Assembly: GCA_934436505.1 (NCBI GenBank)
Contig: CAKSAP010000003.1
Coordinates: 1 to 64,000, forward strand
Length of the DNA stretch: 64,000 bases
From: an uncultured Eubacteriales bacterium
GTDB lineage: Bacteria > Bacillota > Clostridia > Oscillospirales > Acutalibacteraceae
Reading direction: 5' to 3'
Of the stretch, positions 57,594-64,000 are shown in pieces (the stretch's first letter is position 1; each line of letters begins with the position of its first letter). A program made the position numbers and the translations under genes. Below the pieces are notes generated by a model. The model saw only the letters and a list, made by a program, of their open reading frames with translations, had not been told where the DNA came from and made no database searches.

Positions 57594-59651
57594 TTAAATC
57601 ATGCCTTTGTTGGACATATTGTAAATTATCTGTGCAACTTCGGCTCTGCCTGCGTTGCCGTTGGGGTTGAGGTAATCGGAATTACCGATTATGCCGTTTT
57701 CAACTGCCCAAGCAACTCCTGCCTTTGCCCACGGACTTGTGTTTCCGCCGTCGGAATAAGCATTGAGAATTGCATCAACATCACCCGAAGCAGAACCGTT
57801 AAGGTATCTGCACAAAATCAAGCTTATCTGCTCTCTTGAAATGTATGTACCAACGCCAAAATTGTCTGCCGAATAGCCTGTTACTATGCCCTTGTCCTTT
57901 GCCCAAGCTACTGCCGAAGCGTAATAAGCACCTGCCTGAACATCGGAGAAGCCGCCGTTCTTTCCTTCATATGCCGAGAGGTCTGCGCCTGCAATTCTTG
58001 CAAGAATAAGCACAAAGTCCTGCCTTTGAATATTGTTCGAAGGTCCGAATGTACCGTTCGAATAGCCGGTAACATAACCCTTTTCAACATTAAATCTTAC
58101 AGCATTATAATACCAATCGCCCGAGAATACATCAGGAAAAGCAAATGCGATATCCGTATCCTTTTCCATATTGGGAGTGTTGGAAGAGACGGGCAATTTG
58201 CAAGCTAAAATGGGCATATTCTTATAAACGGGAATTACAAATTCAAAGTTAGAGTCCAAGCAGCTTATATTATTATAGCCTTTGTAAACATTTATGCTTT
58301 CGCTTGCAGGGGCTGAAATGTTAGACATATACTGATGATTGTAAAGTCCGCCAGATGCAATTACATCAAATTTTTGGAAATAAAGACTTGACTGACCTAC
58401 GCTGATATAGCCTTTAGCTATAAACTCAGCACCGCCGACAATCGACTTATACGCTGTGTTCCACGGTCTGCCATAGCTACCGCTTTGACTTGCCCAATTA
58501 AGTCCGTCCATCATACCGGTATTTGCACCGATACTGTAAAAATTATAAATACCGTTGTAGGTTGAGTTGCTTCCCCAAGCAGCATCCGAGCCGCTTGCAC
58601 CTACCTCTTGAACAGCTCTTGAGGCGAGATGATAAGGCGAAACTCCGTACTTTTGACCTGCTTCATAAAAGGCTTCTGCGTATGAGATGCTTCTACCGTC
58701 GGTTGTTTGTACAGTGCCTTTTGCCCAAGCTGCTTTACTAAGTATGCTTTGAACACCGGCTACGGTGTGTACAGACGAATCGAAGCCGAGATTTTCAAAC
58801 ATAAATACCGATTGCTCGTCAAGGAAATTCCTCGGGTCAAGATAATACTGAACTACTTGACCGTGAGCCTGATACCAGCTTGTGCCTTCAATCGGAGTAA
58901 AACTATATCCGTTTTCAATCGAGATTTTATACCAATCTCTGCCCTTTTCGTCGGTTCCTGCAAAGCCGAGATAATTCACAACCGTTCCAGCAGGAATTGA
59001 ACAAATTATATTTGTCTTTGACGTTCCTATGCCGTCTCTGACATTAAGATTGCCGTCAGTATTTATAACAGTAGCGGTTGCTCCGTCTATTTTAATGTAA
59101 TAGCCGTAAACATATCCCGTCACGCCCTCTTTTTTGAAATTGTAAGAGGTTGAACGGTAAGAAATCGGCTTTGTTCCTGAAATTGCGCTGATACCCGGCT
59201 TTGTTTCGCCTTTTACAACGTCGCTCCACTCAAGTCCCGTATTGTAAAACTTAAAAGTCCAATTCGGATGCTTTTCTTTGAGCGCAGAAACATACGAGGC
59301 ATATTCCTTCGGTATTTCAGATGTATATGTACCGCTATTGTTATCGTCTGAATACGAAATATTACTAACGTAGCCCGAGCTTATATAACCGGTATAAGCT
59401 TTACCGTTAAAGGTAAAATTGATATGATGCCACTGCTTTGACCCGTCATCACTGTTTACCGTTTCAAGAATTTCCAATGAAACTCCGCTCGGCAAATTTT
59501 CATAAACAAGGCTGTGCGACTTACCCGGACCGGATCGAACATTCGCCTGTCCGCTTGTAACGCCGGTCGTCTTTGCAAAAGCAGAAATTGCCAGCAAAAT
59601 CACAAGCACCGCCGTAACGATAAAGATTGATAATATTCTCTTCGCTTTCAT
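57594..59651 (-). CDS. Secreted N-acetylglucosaminidase with SH3b and SLH domains
   Basis: The 685-aa autolysin has a signal peptide (ILSIFIVTAVLVILLAISAFA). SH3b-like modules follow (GQANVRSGPGKSHSLVYENL and DGNLNVRDGIGTSKTNIICS). The glucosaminidase domain has AEAFYEAGQKYGVSPYHLAS, the catalytic Glu in RAVQEVGASG, and IYNFYSIGANTG. Three C-terminal SLH modules are shared with the gene at 55872. The order and motifs fit LytD-type endo-beta-N-acetylglucosaminidases, which remodel peptidoglycan; SLH anchoring keeps it on the wall. ATG 59651 follows AAAGGATG. Confidence 0.9.
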   Translation of the reverse strand: MKAKRILSIFIVTAVLVILLAISAFAKTTGVTSGQANVRSGPGKSHSLVYENLPSGVSLEILETVNSDDGSKQWHHINFTFNGKAYTGYISSGYVSNISYSDDNNSGTYTSEIPKEYASYVSALKEKHPNWTFKFYNTGLEWSDVVKGETKPGISAISGTKPISYRSTSYNFKKEGVTGYVYGYYIKIDGATATVINTDGNLNVRDGIGTSKTNIICSIPAGTVVNYLGFAGTDEKGRDWYKISIENGYSFTPIEGTSWYQAHGQVVQYYLDPRNFLDEQSVFMFENLGFDSSVHTVAGVQSILSKAAWAKGTVQTTDGRSISYAEAFYEAGQKYGVSPYHLASRAVQEVGASGSDAAWGSNSTYNGIYNFYSIGANTGMMDGLNWASQSGSYGRPWNTAYKSIVGGAEFIAKGYISVGQSSLYFQKFDVIASGGLYNHQYMSNISAPASESINVYKGYNNISCLDSNFEFVIPVYKNMPILACKLPVSSNTPNMEKDTDIAFAFPDVFSGDWYYNAVRFNVEKGYVTGYSNGTFGPSNNIQRQDFVLILARIAGADLSAYEGKNGGFSDVQAGAYYASAVAWAKDKGIVTGYSADNFGVGTYISREQISLILCRYLNGSASGDVDAILNAYSDGGNTSPWAKAGVAWAVENGIIGNSDYLNPNGNAGRAEVAQIIYNMSNKGMI
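57600..58122 (-). repeat. SLH-encoding direct repeat, copy 2
   Basis: Partner of 55878-56400. The two copies have the same orientation and lie at the 3' ends of two different wall-protein genes. Confidence 0.85.
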
Positions 59652-59719
59652 CAAAACATCCTTTCAAGCATTTTTTACATAATAACACATTTCAGATTTT
59701 TATTCAACAAAATTACGCC

Positions 59720-61687
59720 TCAAGCATTAACAAAATAATCCTCAATTCCCTGTGCTATTGCTTTAGCCATACGAGAATTTACATTATCGTCGCAGGCATA
59801 CGCACATTCGGTCGGATTTGAAAGGTAACCGCATTCGACAAGCACCGCAGGGCACTCTTCGATTCGTGTAACCCTGAACGGATAGTATCTGACTCCGCCG
59901 TCAGGCGCAACAACTTTGTTATACATATTAGAATTATCGGAATAAACGCTGCGCCATTCATTAGCAAGCCTTGCGTGAATACTTGACGCAAGCGGTTTAG
60001 AATAAGCTCTGTAATAATAAACCTCTGTTCCGCTTAACGACGAGCTCGGCGAAGAATTGTGATGGAGAGAAACGAATATATCGCCGCCTTGACTTCTCGC
60101 AAGAGCCTGACGCTCATCAAGCGTTTTACCCGTATCTCCCGTGCGGAGTATTTTGACATTATAACCCTTGCTTTCCAAATTAGCTTTAACCTTTAGTGCA
60201 AGCGACAAATTAAGCTTTGACTCATAAGTGCCGTTTACCGCAATAGCACCGCAGTCCTTGCCTCCATGCCCCGGATCGATTACAACGGTTGCACCTTTCG
60301 CCTGCGGCTTTTCGTTAAATTTCAAGATAAGACGGTTATCGGAAGAATAATAAGCATTGTAGCCGTAAAACTTGCCCGAATTTTTAAGATGAACTCTTAA
60401 AGTTGCTGTACCGTCATCGCCGACATTTACCCATTCGGCAGAGCTTACAACAGAGCTTTTTGAAAATTTCACGCTGCCGTCCGCCGCATTGGTATATTTG
60501 AACACAAAATCGATATATTTTGAGGTAAAAGAAGAAACATTGAATTTTCTGCCCGAATAGCCTGTATAATACGACTGATTTCGCAAAACAGAGTAAAACG
60601 GCACCTTCCAATTCATTGTAATTTCAGCCGTGCTCCTATCGTTTGAAGAAACCGTTGCAGTATTAGTCGGCATTACATATCCGTTAAACGAAGTGACGTT
60701 CTTTTTTTCTACCTTTGTTCCCGAAAGCAGAATATAATACTCGGTATTATCATAAACAGCCTCACTCTTTATATAGTCAACAGTGCCTTTGATTAAAGGC
60801 GTATATTCGGGATTGGATTTATCATCCGCCGTGCTCGCCGGAACAGTTTCGGCATAGTCTGTATTCACTATACACATCAGGGCATTTCCCTTTTGGTGGT
60901 CAACATACGGAGACAGCACGTTTACAAAGCCGTTGCTGTCAATGCTCGGCGGAACTACCTCGCCCCTACCCGTTTCAATATTGACATTTGCGGAGGAAAC
61001 AGGCTTAATTGTAACTGTACCGCCTACCATACTGTCTTTCATACCGTCAAGCGAAGCATAAAAGGTTATTTTTCCGAGCTTAACGGATTTCGTTGCAGAC
61101 GCAGGAGCTGTAAAAACAGCTTGATAAGTATCGAACACATCGCCGCAAGCCACAACGGACATTGCGATTTTCTCTTTTCCGAGCATTGCGTAAACCTCGG
61201 AGTTTTTAAGTGCCTCGGCGGTAAGCGTGATTTCCGTTCCGCCGTCAACAGAAACCTTTCCTTTCGGAGAAACGGAATTTATAATTGAAAAATTATATGT
61301 AATCTTAAATTCAAAGGTTTCAACGCCGTTTGTGATAACAGCAGTGTTCTCGCCTACGTTTAGCTGTAAAGTATACGAAAAGCTTCCGTCCTCTGCCTTT
61401 TCAATCGGAATATCGTTTATTGTAAGCGGCAAATCAGCTCTGCAAACACCCGTAAAGACTATCGACGGCTCATTTACTGTAATTTTGCTTTCTGTCGGAG
61501 ACGTTATAACAAGCGTCTTTTCCTCTGCCGCAACCTCTTGAACAGCCTGTGCCAACGTTGTAGCTTCGTCAACTATCGGCTGCTGAGGCTGTGCTTCCTT
61601 TAAGTATTTTAAGCCGACAAAACAAATGCCGACCGTTACGACTGCTAAAAGCATCATTTCTGCAATTCTAAGTATCTGCTTTTTCAT
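59720..61687 (-). CDS. N-acetylmuramoyl-L-alanine amidase, membrane-anchored
   Basis: The 655-aa protein has an N-terminal membrane anchor or signal (MMLLAVVTVGICFVGLKYL). A long extracellular region of about 430 residues with Ig-like strand-rich segments follows, then a C-terminal Amidase_3 domain: TVVIDPGHGGKDCGA, Glu in YESKLNLSLA, IFVSLHHNSS, and catalytic Glu in AVLVECGYLSN. It is predicted to cut peptidoglycan stem peptides at division or growth. The CwlD-like protein at 19020 has the same catalytic domain without the large extension. Confidence 0.9.
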   Translation of the reverse strand: MKKQILRIAEMMLLAVVTVGICFVGLKYLKEAQPQQPIVDEATTLAQAVQEVAAEEKTLVITSPTESKITVNEPSIVFTGVCRADLPLTINDIPIEKAEDGSFSYTLQLNVGENTAVITNGVETFEFKITYNFSIINSVSPKGKVSVDGGTEITLTAEALKNSEVYAMLGKEKIAMSVVACGDVFDTYQAVFTAPASATKSVKLGKITFYASLDGMKDSMVGGTVTIKPVSSANVNIETGRGEVVPPSIDSNGFVNVLSPYVDHQKGNALMCIVNTDYAETVPASTADDKSNPEYTPLIKGTVDYIKSEAVYDNTEYYILLSGTKVEKKNVTSFNGYVMPTNTATVSSNDRSTAEITMNWKVPFYSVLRNQSYYTGYSGRKFNVSSFTSKYIDFVFKYTNAADGSVKFSKSSVVSSAEWVNVGDDGTATLRVHLKNSGKFYGYNAYYSSDNRLILKFNEKPQAKGATVVIDPGHGGKDCGAIAVNGTYESKLNLSLALKVKANLESKGYNVKILRTGDTGKTLDERQALARSQGGDIFVSLHHNSSPSSSLSGTEVYYYRAYSKPLASSIHARLANEWRSVYSDNSNMYNKVVAPDGGVRYYPFRVTRIEECPAVLVECGYLSNPTECAYACDDNVNSRMAKAIAQGIEDYFVNA

Positions 61688-61716
61688 TCCTGTACTCCGT
61701 AAAAAAAATTATATAA

Positions 61717-62931
61717 TCATTGTATCATATTTTTTATTGTTTGTAACTCAAAAATATAATTGTTTACATTATTTTTTGAAAAAATATAGGAATAGGAATA
61801 TAAAGCAACTCCGACGCTTTCATTTTGTGAGCCGACAAACTCGATTTGACGAGAAATTATATCGGTATTTTCCTGCCATTCCGATATGCCTTTGCCTGCG
61901 TATTTATCTTCTTTGCCGTATTTATAAACAGCAAGTCCCACGCACAAGCTTACGTTTTCGTTTCTTTCAAGCGCAAGCCACTTCAAGCATATATCCTCAA
62001 AAGGCTTGTTTTCGTTTTGAAAACCGTAATACAGCTGCGGAATTATCAAGTCAACATAACCACCCGTCTTACACCATTGGGGTATATCAGCATAATAAGC
62101 CGACACATTCTTTTCAATATCTCCCGACGGACTTATGCTGAAAATCAAGCTATTATCCTTTGATTTAATGACCGTATGAATATCGCTGACAAGGGAATTT
62201 ACATTTTCACGCCGCCATTCATCTAAAGACATTTTGCCGCCCGAATTTGTATAATCTGCGTACTCCGTTTCGTCAAATGTGCTGTCTGTTGTCGGATAAA
62301 AATAATCATCCATATGTATACCGTCAACATCATAATTATTTATAATTTCCCGAACACCGTCCAAAATCAACTTGTGTACGGCGTCCTTTGCAGGGTTAAA
62401 ATATATACCGTTCGGAAGAACGATTACATTTCTGCCATTATCGTCCGAGCAATACCATTTTCTTGCAATGCTATCCTCACACAAGGCGTTAATATCGGTT
62501 TTATATGATACCCTGTAAGGATTTATCCAAGCGTCGATTTTCAATGAATATTTGTGAGCGTATTCGCACAGAATTTCAAGTGCGTCATAGCCGATATATT
62601 CGCCTTGAGCACCGCTTAAATATTCACTTGAAGGGAAAAGCTCCGATTTATAAAAAGCGTCGCAAAAAGGGCGAGCCTGAACAAAAACTCTGTTAAAGCC
62701 GTACTCAGCACAGCTTTTCATCATCTCCTCAGCCTTAATTCTAAAAGCGTTTTCACTTTTATCGGCTTCAGACTTCATACTGAGCTCATTATAATTTATC
62801 CATACCGCTTTTACACGTTCTGCCGAGCTTTCAACAATATTTTTCTCTTGCTTCGGCTCGGTTATATTTGTGCTTGTACAGGATGTGAGAAAAAAAGACA
62901 GCATAATAAAAATCAAAATAAATCTACGCAT
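61717..62931 (-). CDS. GHL10 (DUF187) glycosyl hydrolase-like lipoprotein
   Basis: The 404-aa protein starts with a lipoprotein signal (FILIFIMLSFFLTSC, Cys lipidated). It continues with the GHL10 TIM barrel: VKAVWINYNELS, YGFNRVFVQARPFCDAFYKS, LKIDAWINPYRVSY and YDVDGIHMDDYFYP, where the acidic residues may be catalytic. The family probably acts on peptidoglycan or surface glycans, but substrates are not established. ATG 62931 follows AAGGTG. It shares its strand with the preceding wall enzymes. Confidence 0.88.
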   Translation of the reverse strand: MRRFILIFIMLSFFLTSCTSTNITEPKQEKNIVESSAERVKAVWINYNELSMKSEADKSENAFRIKAEEMMKSCAEYGFNRVFVQARPFCDAFYKSELFPSSEYLSGAQGEYIGYDALEILCEYAHKYSLKIDAWINPYRVSYKTDINALCEDSIARKWYCSDDNGRNVIVLPNGIYFNPAKDAVHKLILDGVREIINNYDVDGIHMDDYFYPTTDSTFDETEYADYTNSGGKMSLDEWRRENVNSLVSDIHTVIKSKDNSLIFSISPSGDIEKNVSAYYADIPQWCKTGGYVDLIIPQLYYGFQNENKPFEDICLKWLALERNENVSLCVGLAVYKYGKEDKYAGKGISEWQENTDIISRQIEFVGSQNESVGVALYSYSYIFSKNNVNNYIFELQTIKNMIQ

Positions 62932-62987
62932 TTTAGCACCTTCTTGACACAAAAAATGATTACCTCTATAATATATTCGGTGATAAA

Positions 62988-63272
62988 ATGATTTATTATT
63001 TAATTTATTTTGCGGCAATTTCGCTCGTTTCCGTTATCATAACGGTATATGACAAAAAGGCGGCGAAAAGCGGCAAAAGACGAATAAGAGAGTCAACATT
63101 GTTGTTGCTTTCGGCTCTCGGCGGCTCTTTGGCAATGTATATTACAATGAAAAAAATACGGCACAAAACAAAGCACAAAAAGTTTATGATAGGTATTCCC
63201 GTTATTATGATTTTGCAAGCAGGAGTAATTGCTTATCTGTATTTTATATACTACGGCGCAATGCCGTTATAA
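62988..63272 (+). CDS. DUF1294 family membrane protein
   Basis: The 94-aa protein has the DUF1294 pattern: a span (IYYLIYFAAISLVSVIITVY), then DKKAAKSGKRRIRESTLL, LGGSLAMYITM, HKTKHKKFMIGIPVI and a last span. Its role is unknown. It diverges from the GHL10 gene across 56 bases and converges with the flavodoxin gene at a shared terminator. Confidence 0.88.
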   Translation: MIYYLIYFAAISLVSVIITVYDKKAAKSGKRRIRESTLLLLSALGGSLAMYITMKKIRHKTKHKKFMIGIPVIMILQAGVIAYLYFIYYGAMPL

Positions 63273-63279
63273 AATTATT

Positions 63280-63309
63280 AACCCCACAAGAAGCTTGTGG
63301 GGTTAATTT
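63280..63309. terminator. Shared terminator between DUF1294 and flavodoxin genes
   Basis: AACCCCACAAG and CTTGTGGGGTT form a perfect 11-bp stem around AAG; T-richness on both sides is modest. Confidence 0.8.
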
Positions 63310-63315
63310 ATAGCA

Positions 63316-63822
63316 TTATATATTAACTGCTGCTTCAACAAGCTTGTTCAAATCATCCTTATTTGGATGCGATAAAGCACGGTTGAAATTTTCAATCAGC
63401 ATATCAATATTTGGAGGACAATTTGCTTGCTCTTTCATTTTGATATATCGGTCTTTTACAGACTGCGGCATTTTTCCCTGACACATATATTCGCCGATAA
63501 CGGTATTACTTTCGTCAATGGCTTCCTTAGTTTTGGAAAGGATTTTCTCGAAATACTCGTCGCTGCCGCCGAAGCCTGCCGTACCGAATAAAAATATTTT
63601 CTTGTTTTTGAGCTTTTTGAGTAGTTCTAACGCCTTACTGTCCGCCACGCCTTTATCCGTCCAAAATCCGAGATAAACAATTTCGGAATCAGGCAAAGTC
63701 TCACAGATTTCGCCGAAATAATCACATCTGTCCTTCGGCAAAGCCGCTTTAAGAGCATCTGCAAGGTATCTTGTGTTGCCCGTTAAGCTGCTGAATACAA
63801 TAGAATATCTTTCATTTTGCAT
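63316..63822 (-). CDS. Flavodoxin-family protein, possibly BilS-like
   Basis: The 168-aa protein has an FMN-binding loop (IVFSSLTGNTRYLADAL) and the segment YLGFWTDKGVADSKALELL seen in the flavodoxin subfamily that includes BilS, the accessory protein of gut bilirubin reductase. FLFGTAGFGGSDEYFEKIL follows. A generic electron-carrier or redox role is safe; a link to bilirubin reduction would need a BilR-type reductase nearby, and none is in the window. ATG 63822 follows AGAGGTATATTTT. Confidence 0.75.
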   Translation of the reverse strand: MQNERYSIVFSSLTGNTRYLADALKAALPKDRCDYFGEICETLPDSEIVYLGFWTDKGVADSKALELLKKLKNKKIFLFGTAGFGGSDEYFEKILSKTKEAIDESNTVIGEYMCQGKMPQSVKDRYIKMKEQANCPPNIDMLIENFNRALSHPNKDDLNKLVEAAVNI

Positions 63823-63840
63823 AAAATATACCTCTTTTCA

Positions 63841-63999
63841 TCAAGCACGGAATAAAAGCTGCAAGCCCATTACGATTACCCAGATATAAGCGCAGGTTTT
63901 CGGAATCATAAGCAAGCCGATTTTAGGCATCTTTTTGCTGAATAACGTAACAGGAAGATAACAGCCAAATGAAATGATTATAGCCGCAACCATTCTTGT
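63841..63999 (-). CDS. C-terminal part of a membrane protein, truncated by the window end
   Basis: The frame is open at the right edge and ends in TGA at 63843-63841, giving the last 52 residues. They contain a hydrophobic stretch (MVAAIIISFGCYLPVTLF), a short basic loop (SKKMPKIG) and a final span (CAYIWVIVMGLQLLF). The stop lies 18 bases before the flavodoxin start, so the two are probably in one operon. Family not recognised. Confidence 0.55.
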   Translation of the reverse strand, partial: TRMVAAIIISFGCYLPVTLFSKKMPKIGLLMIPKTCAYIWVIVMGLQLLFRA

Positions 64000-64000
64000 C

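Noticed and set aside
55878..58122. Insertion sequence or composite transposon suggested by the direct repeats
   Set aside because: The repeats are coding (SLH modules), no transposase is present, and no terminal inverted repeats were seen.

Overview
The window comes from a low-to-moderate GC, spore-forming Firmicute, most likely a gut Clostridia of the Oscillospirales/Ruminococcaceae type. The evidence is an alpha/beta-type SASP gene, WhiA, SpoIIM-like, CwlD-like and SpoIIIE/FtsK proteins, the hprK-glk-murB-rapZ-whiA cluster, SLH-anchored wall proteins, strong AGGAGG ribosome binding sites, and TTGACA/TATAAT promoters with 17-bp spacers.

Layout. 1-2.4 kb: the 3' part of a superfamily-1 helicase with a C-terminal nuclease-like domain, then a SASP gene. 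2.5-13.6 kb: an esterase; hprK-glk-murB-rapZ-whiA; a lipoprotein; an asparagine synthetase whose glutaminase Cys is replaced; and the divergent sialic-acid genes nanA and nanE-nanK. 13.7-22.2 kb: typA; ilvE behind a structured leader; a block of small unknown or DUF5071-like genes; cwlD-like amidase; radA; a GME-fold-like protein.

22.25-27.64 kb: a compact 5.4-kb element that I read as an integrated filamentous (inovirus-like) phage. Its left arm holds a leftward Xre repressor, a 33-residue membrane protein and a cluster of strong hairpins. One hairpin carries the pMV158-family nick sequence TACTACGAC in its loop. The rightward operon, behind a consensus promoter overlapped by two palindromic operators, encodes a candidate ssDNA-binding protein, a pVIII-like coat precursor, a terminator, a Zot/pI-like ATPase, small membrane proteins, a pIII-like adhesin, a pVI-like protein and a RepB-like HUH replication initiator. 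It is bounded by 13-bp direct repeats, has no integrase of its own, and lies next to a host xer gene, which suggests Xer-mediated integration. Both repeats sit on the -10 element of a consensus promoter, so integration should exchange promoters.

28.2-33 kb: xer, spoIIM-like, TIGR04086, yajC, tgt, queA. 33-36.6 kb: a lysine riboswitch and terminator ahead of asd-dapA-dapB and a stand-alone ACT-domain protein. 36.6-41 kb: UPF0178, an AbrB-type regulator, and the glycolytic genes pgk-tpiA-gpmI. 41-44.1 kb: a GH2 enzyme with a WYL regulator, and tRNA-Leu(UAG). 44.1-51.8 kb: an MreB-like gene, rpsB-tsf behind a leader, DUF3006, a ComEC-like metallo-hydrolase, SpoIIIE/FtsK and TepA. 52-55.8 kb: acn-icd-rex, with a Rex-like site at its promoter. 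55.9-64 kb: cell-envelope genes (LRR/SLH protein, SLH glucosaminidase, amidase, GHL10 lipoprotein), DUF1294, a flavodoxin and a truncated membrane protein.

All functional calls were made by reading motifs by eye; no database search was run.
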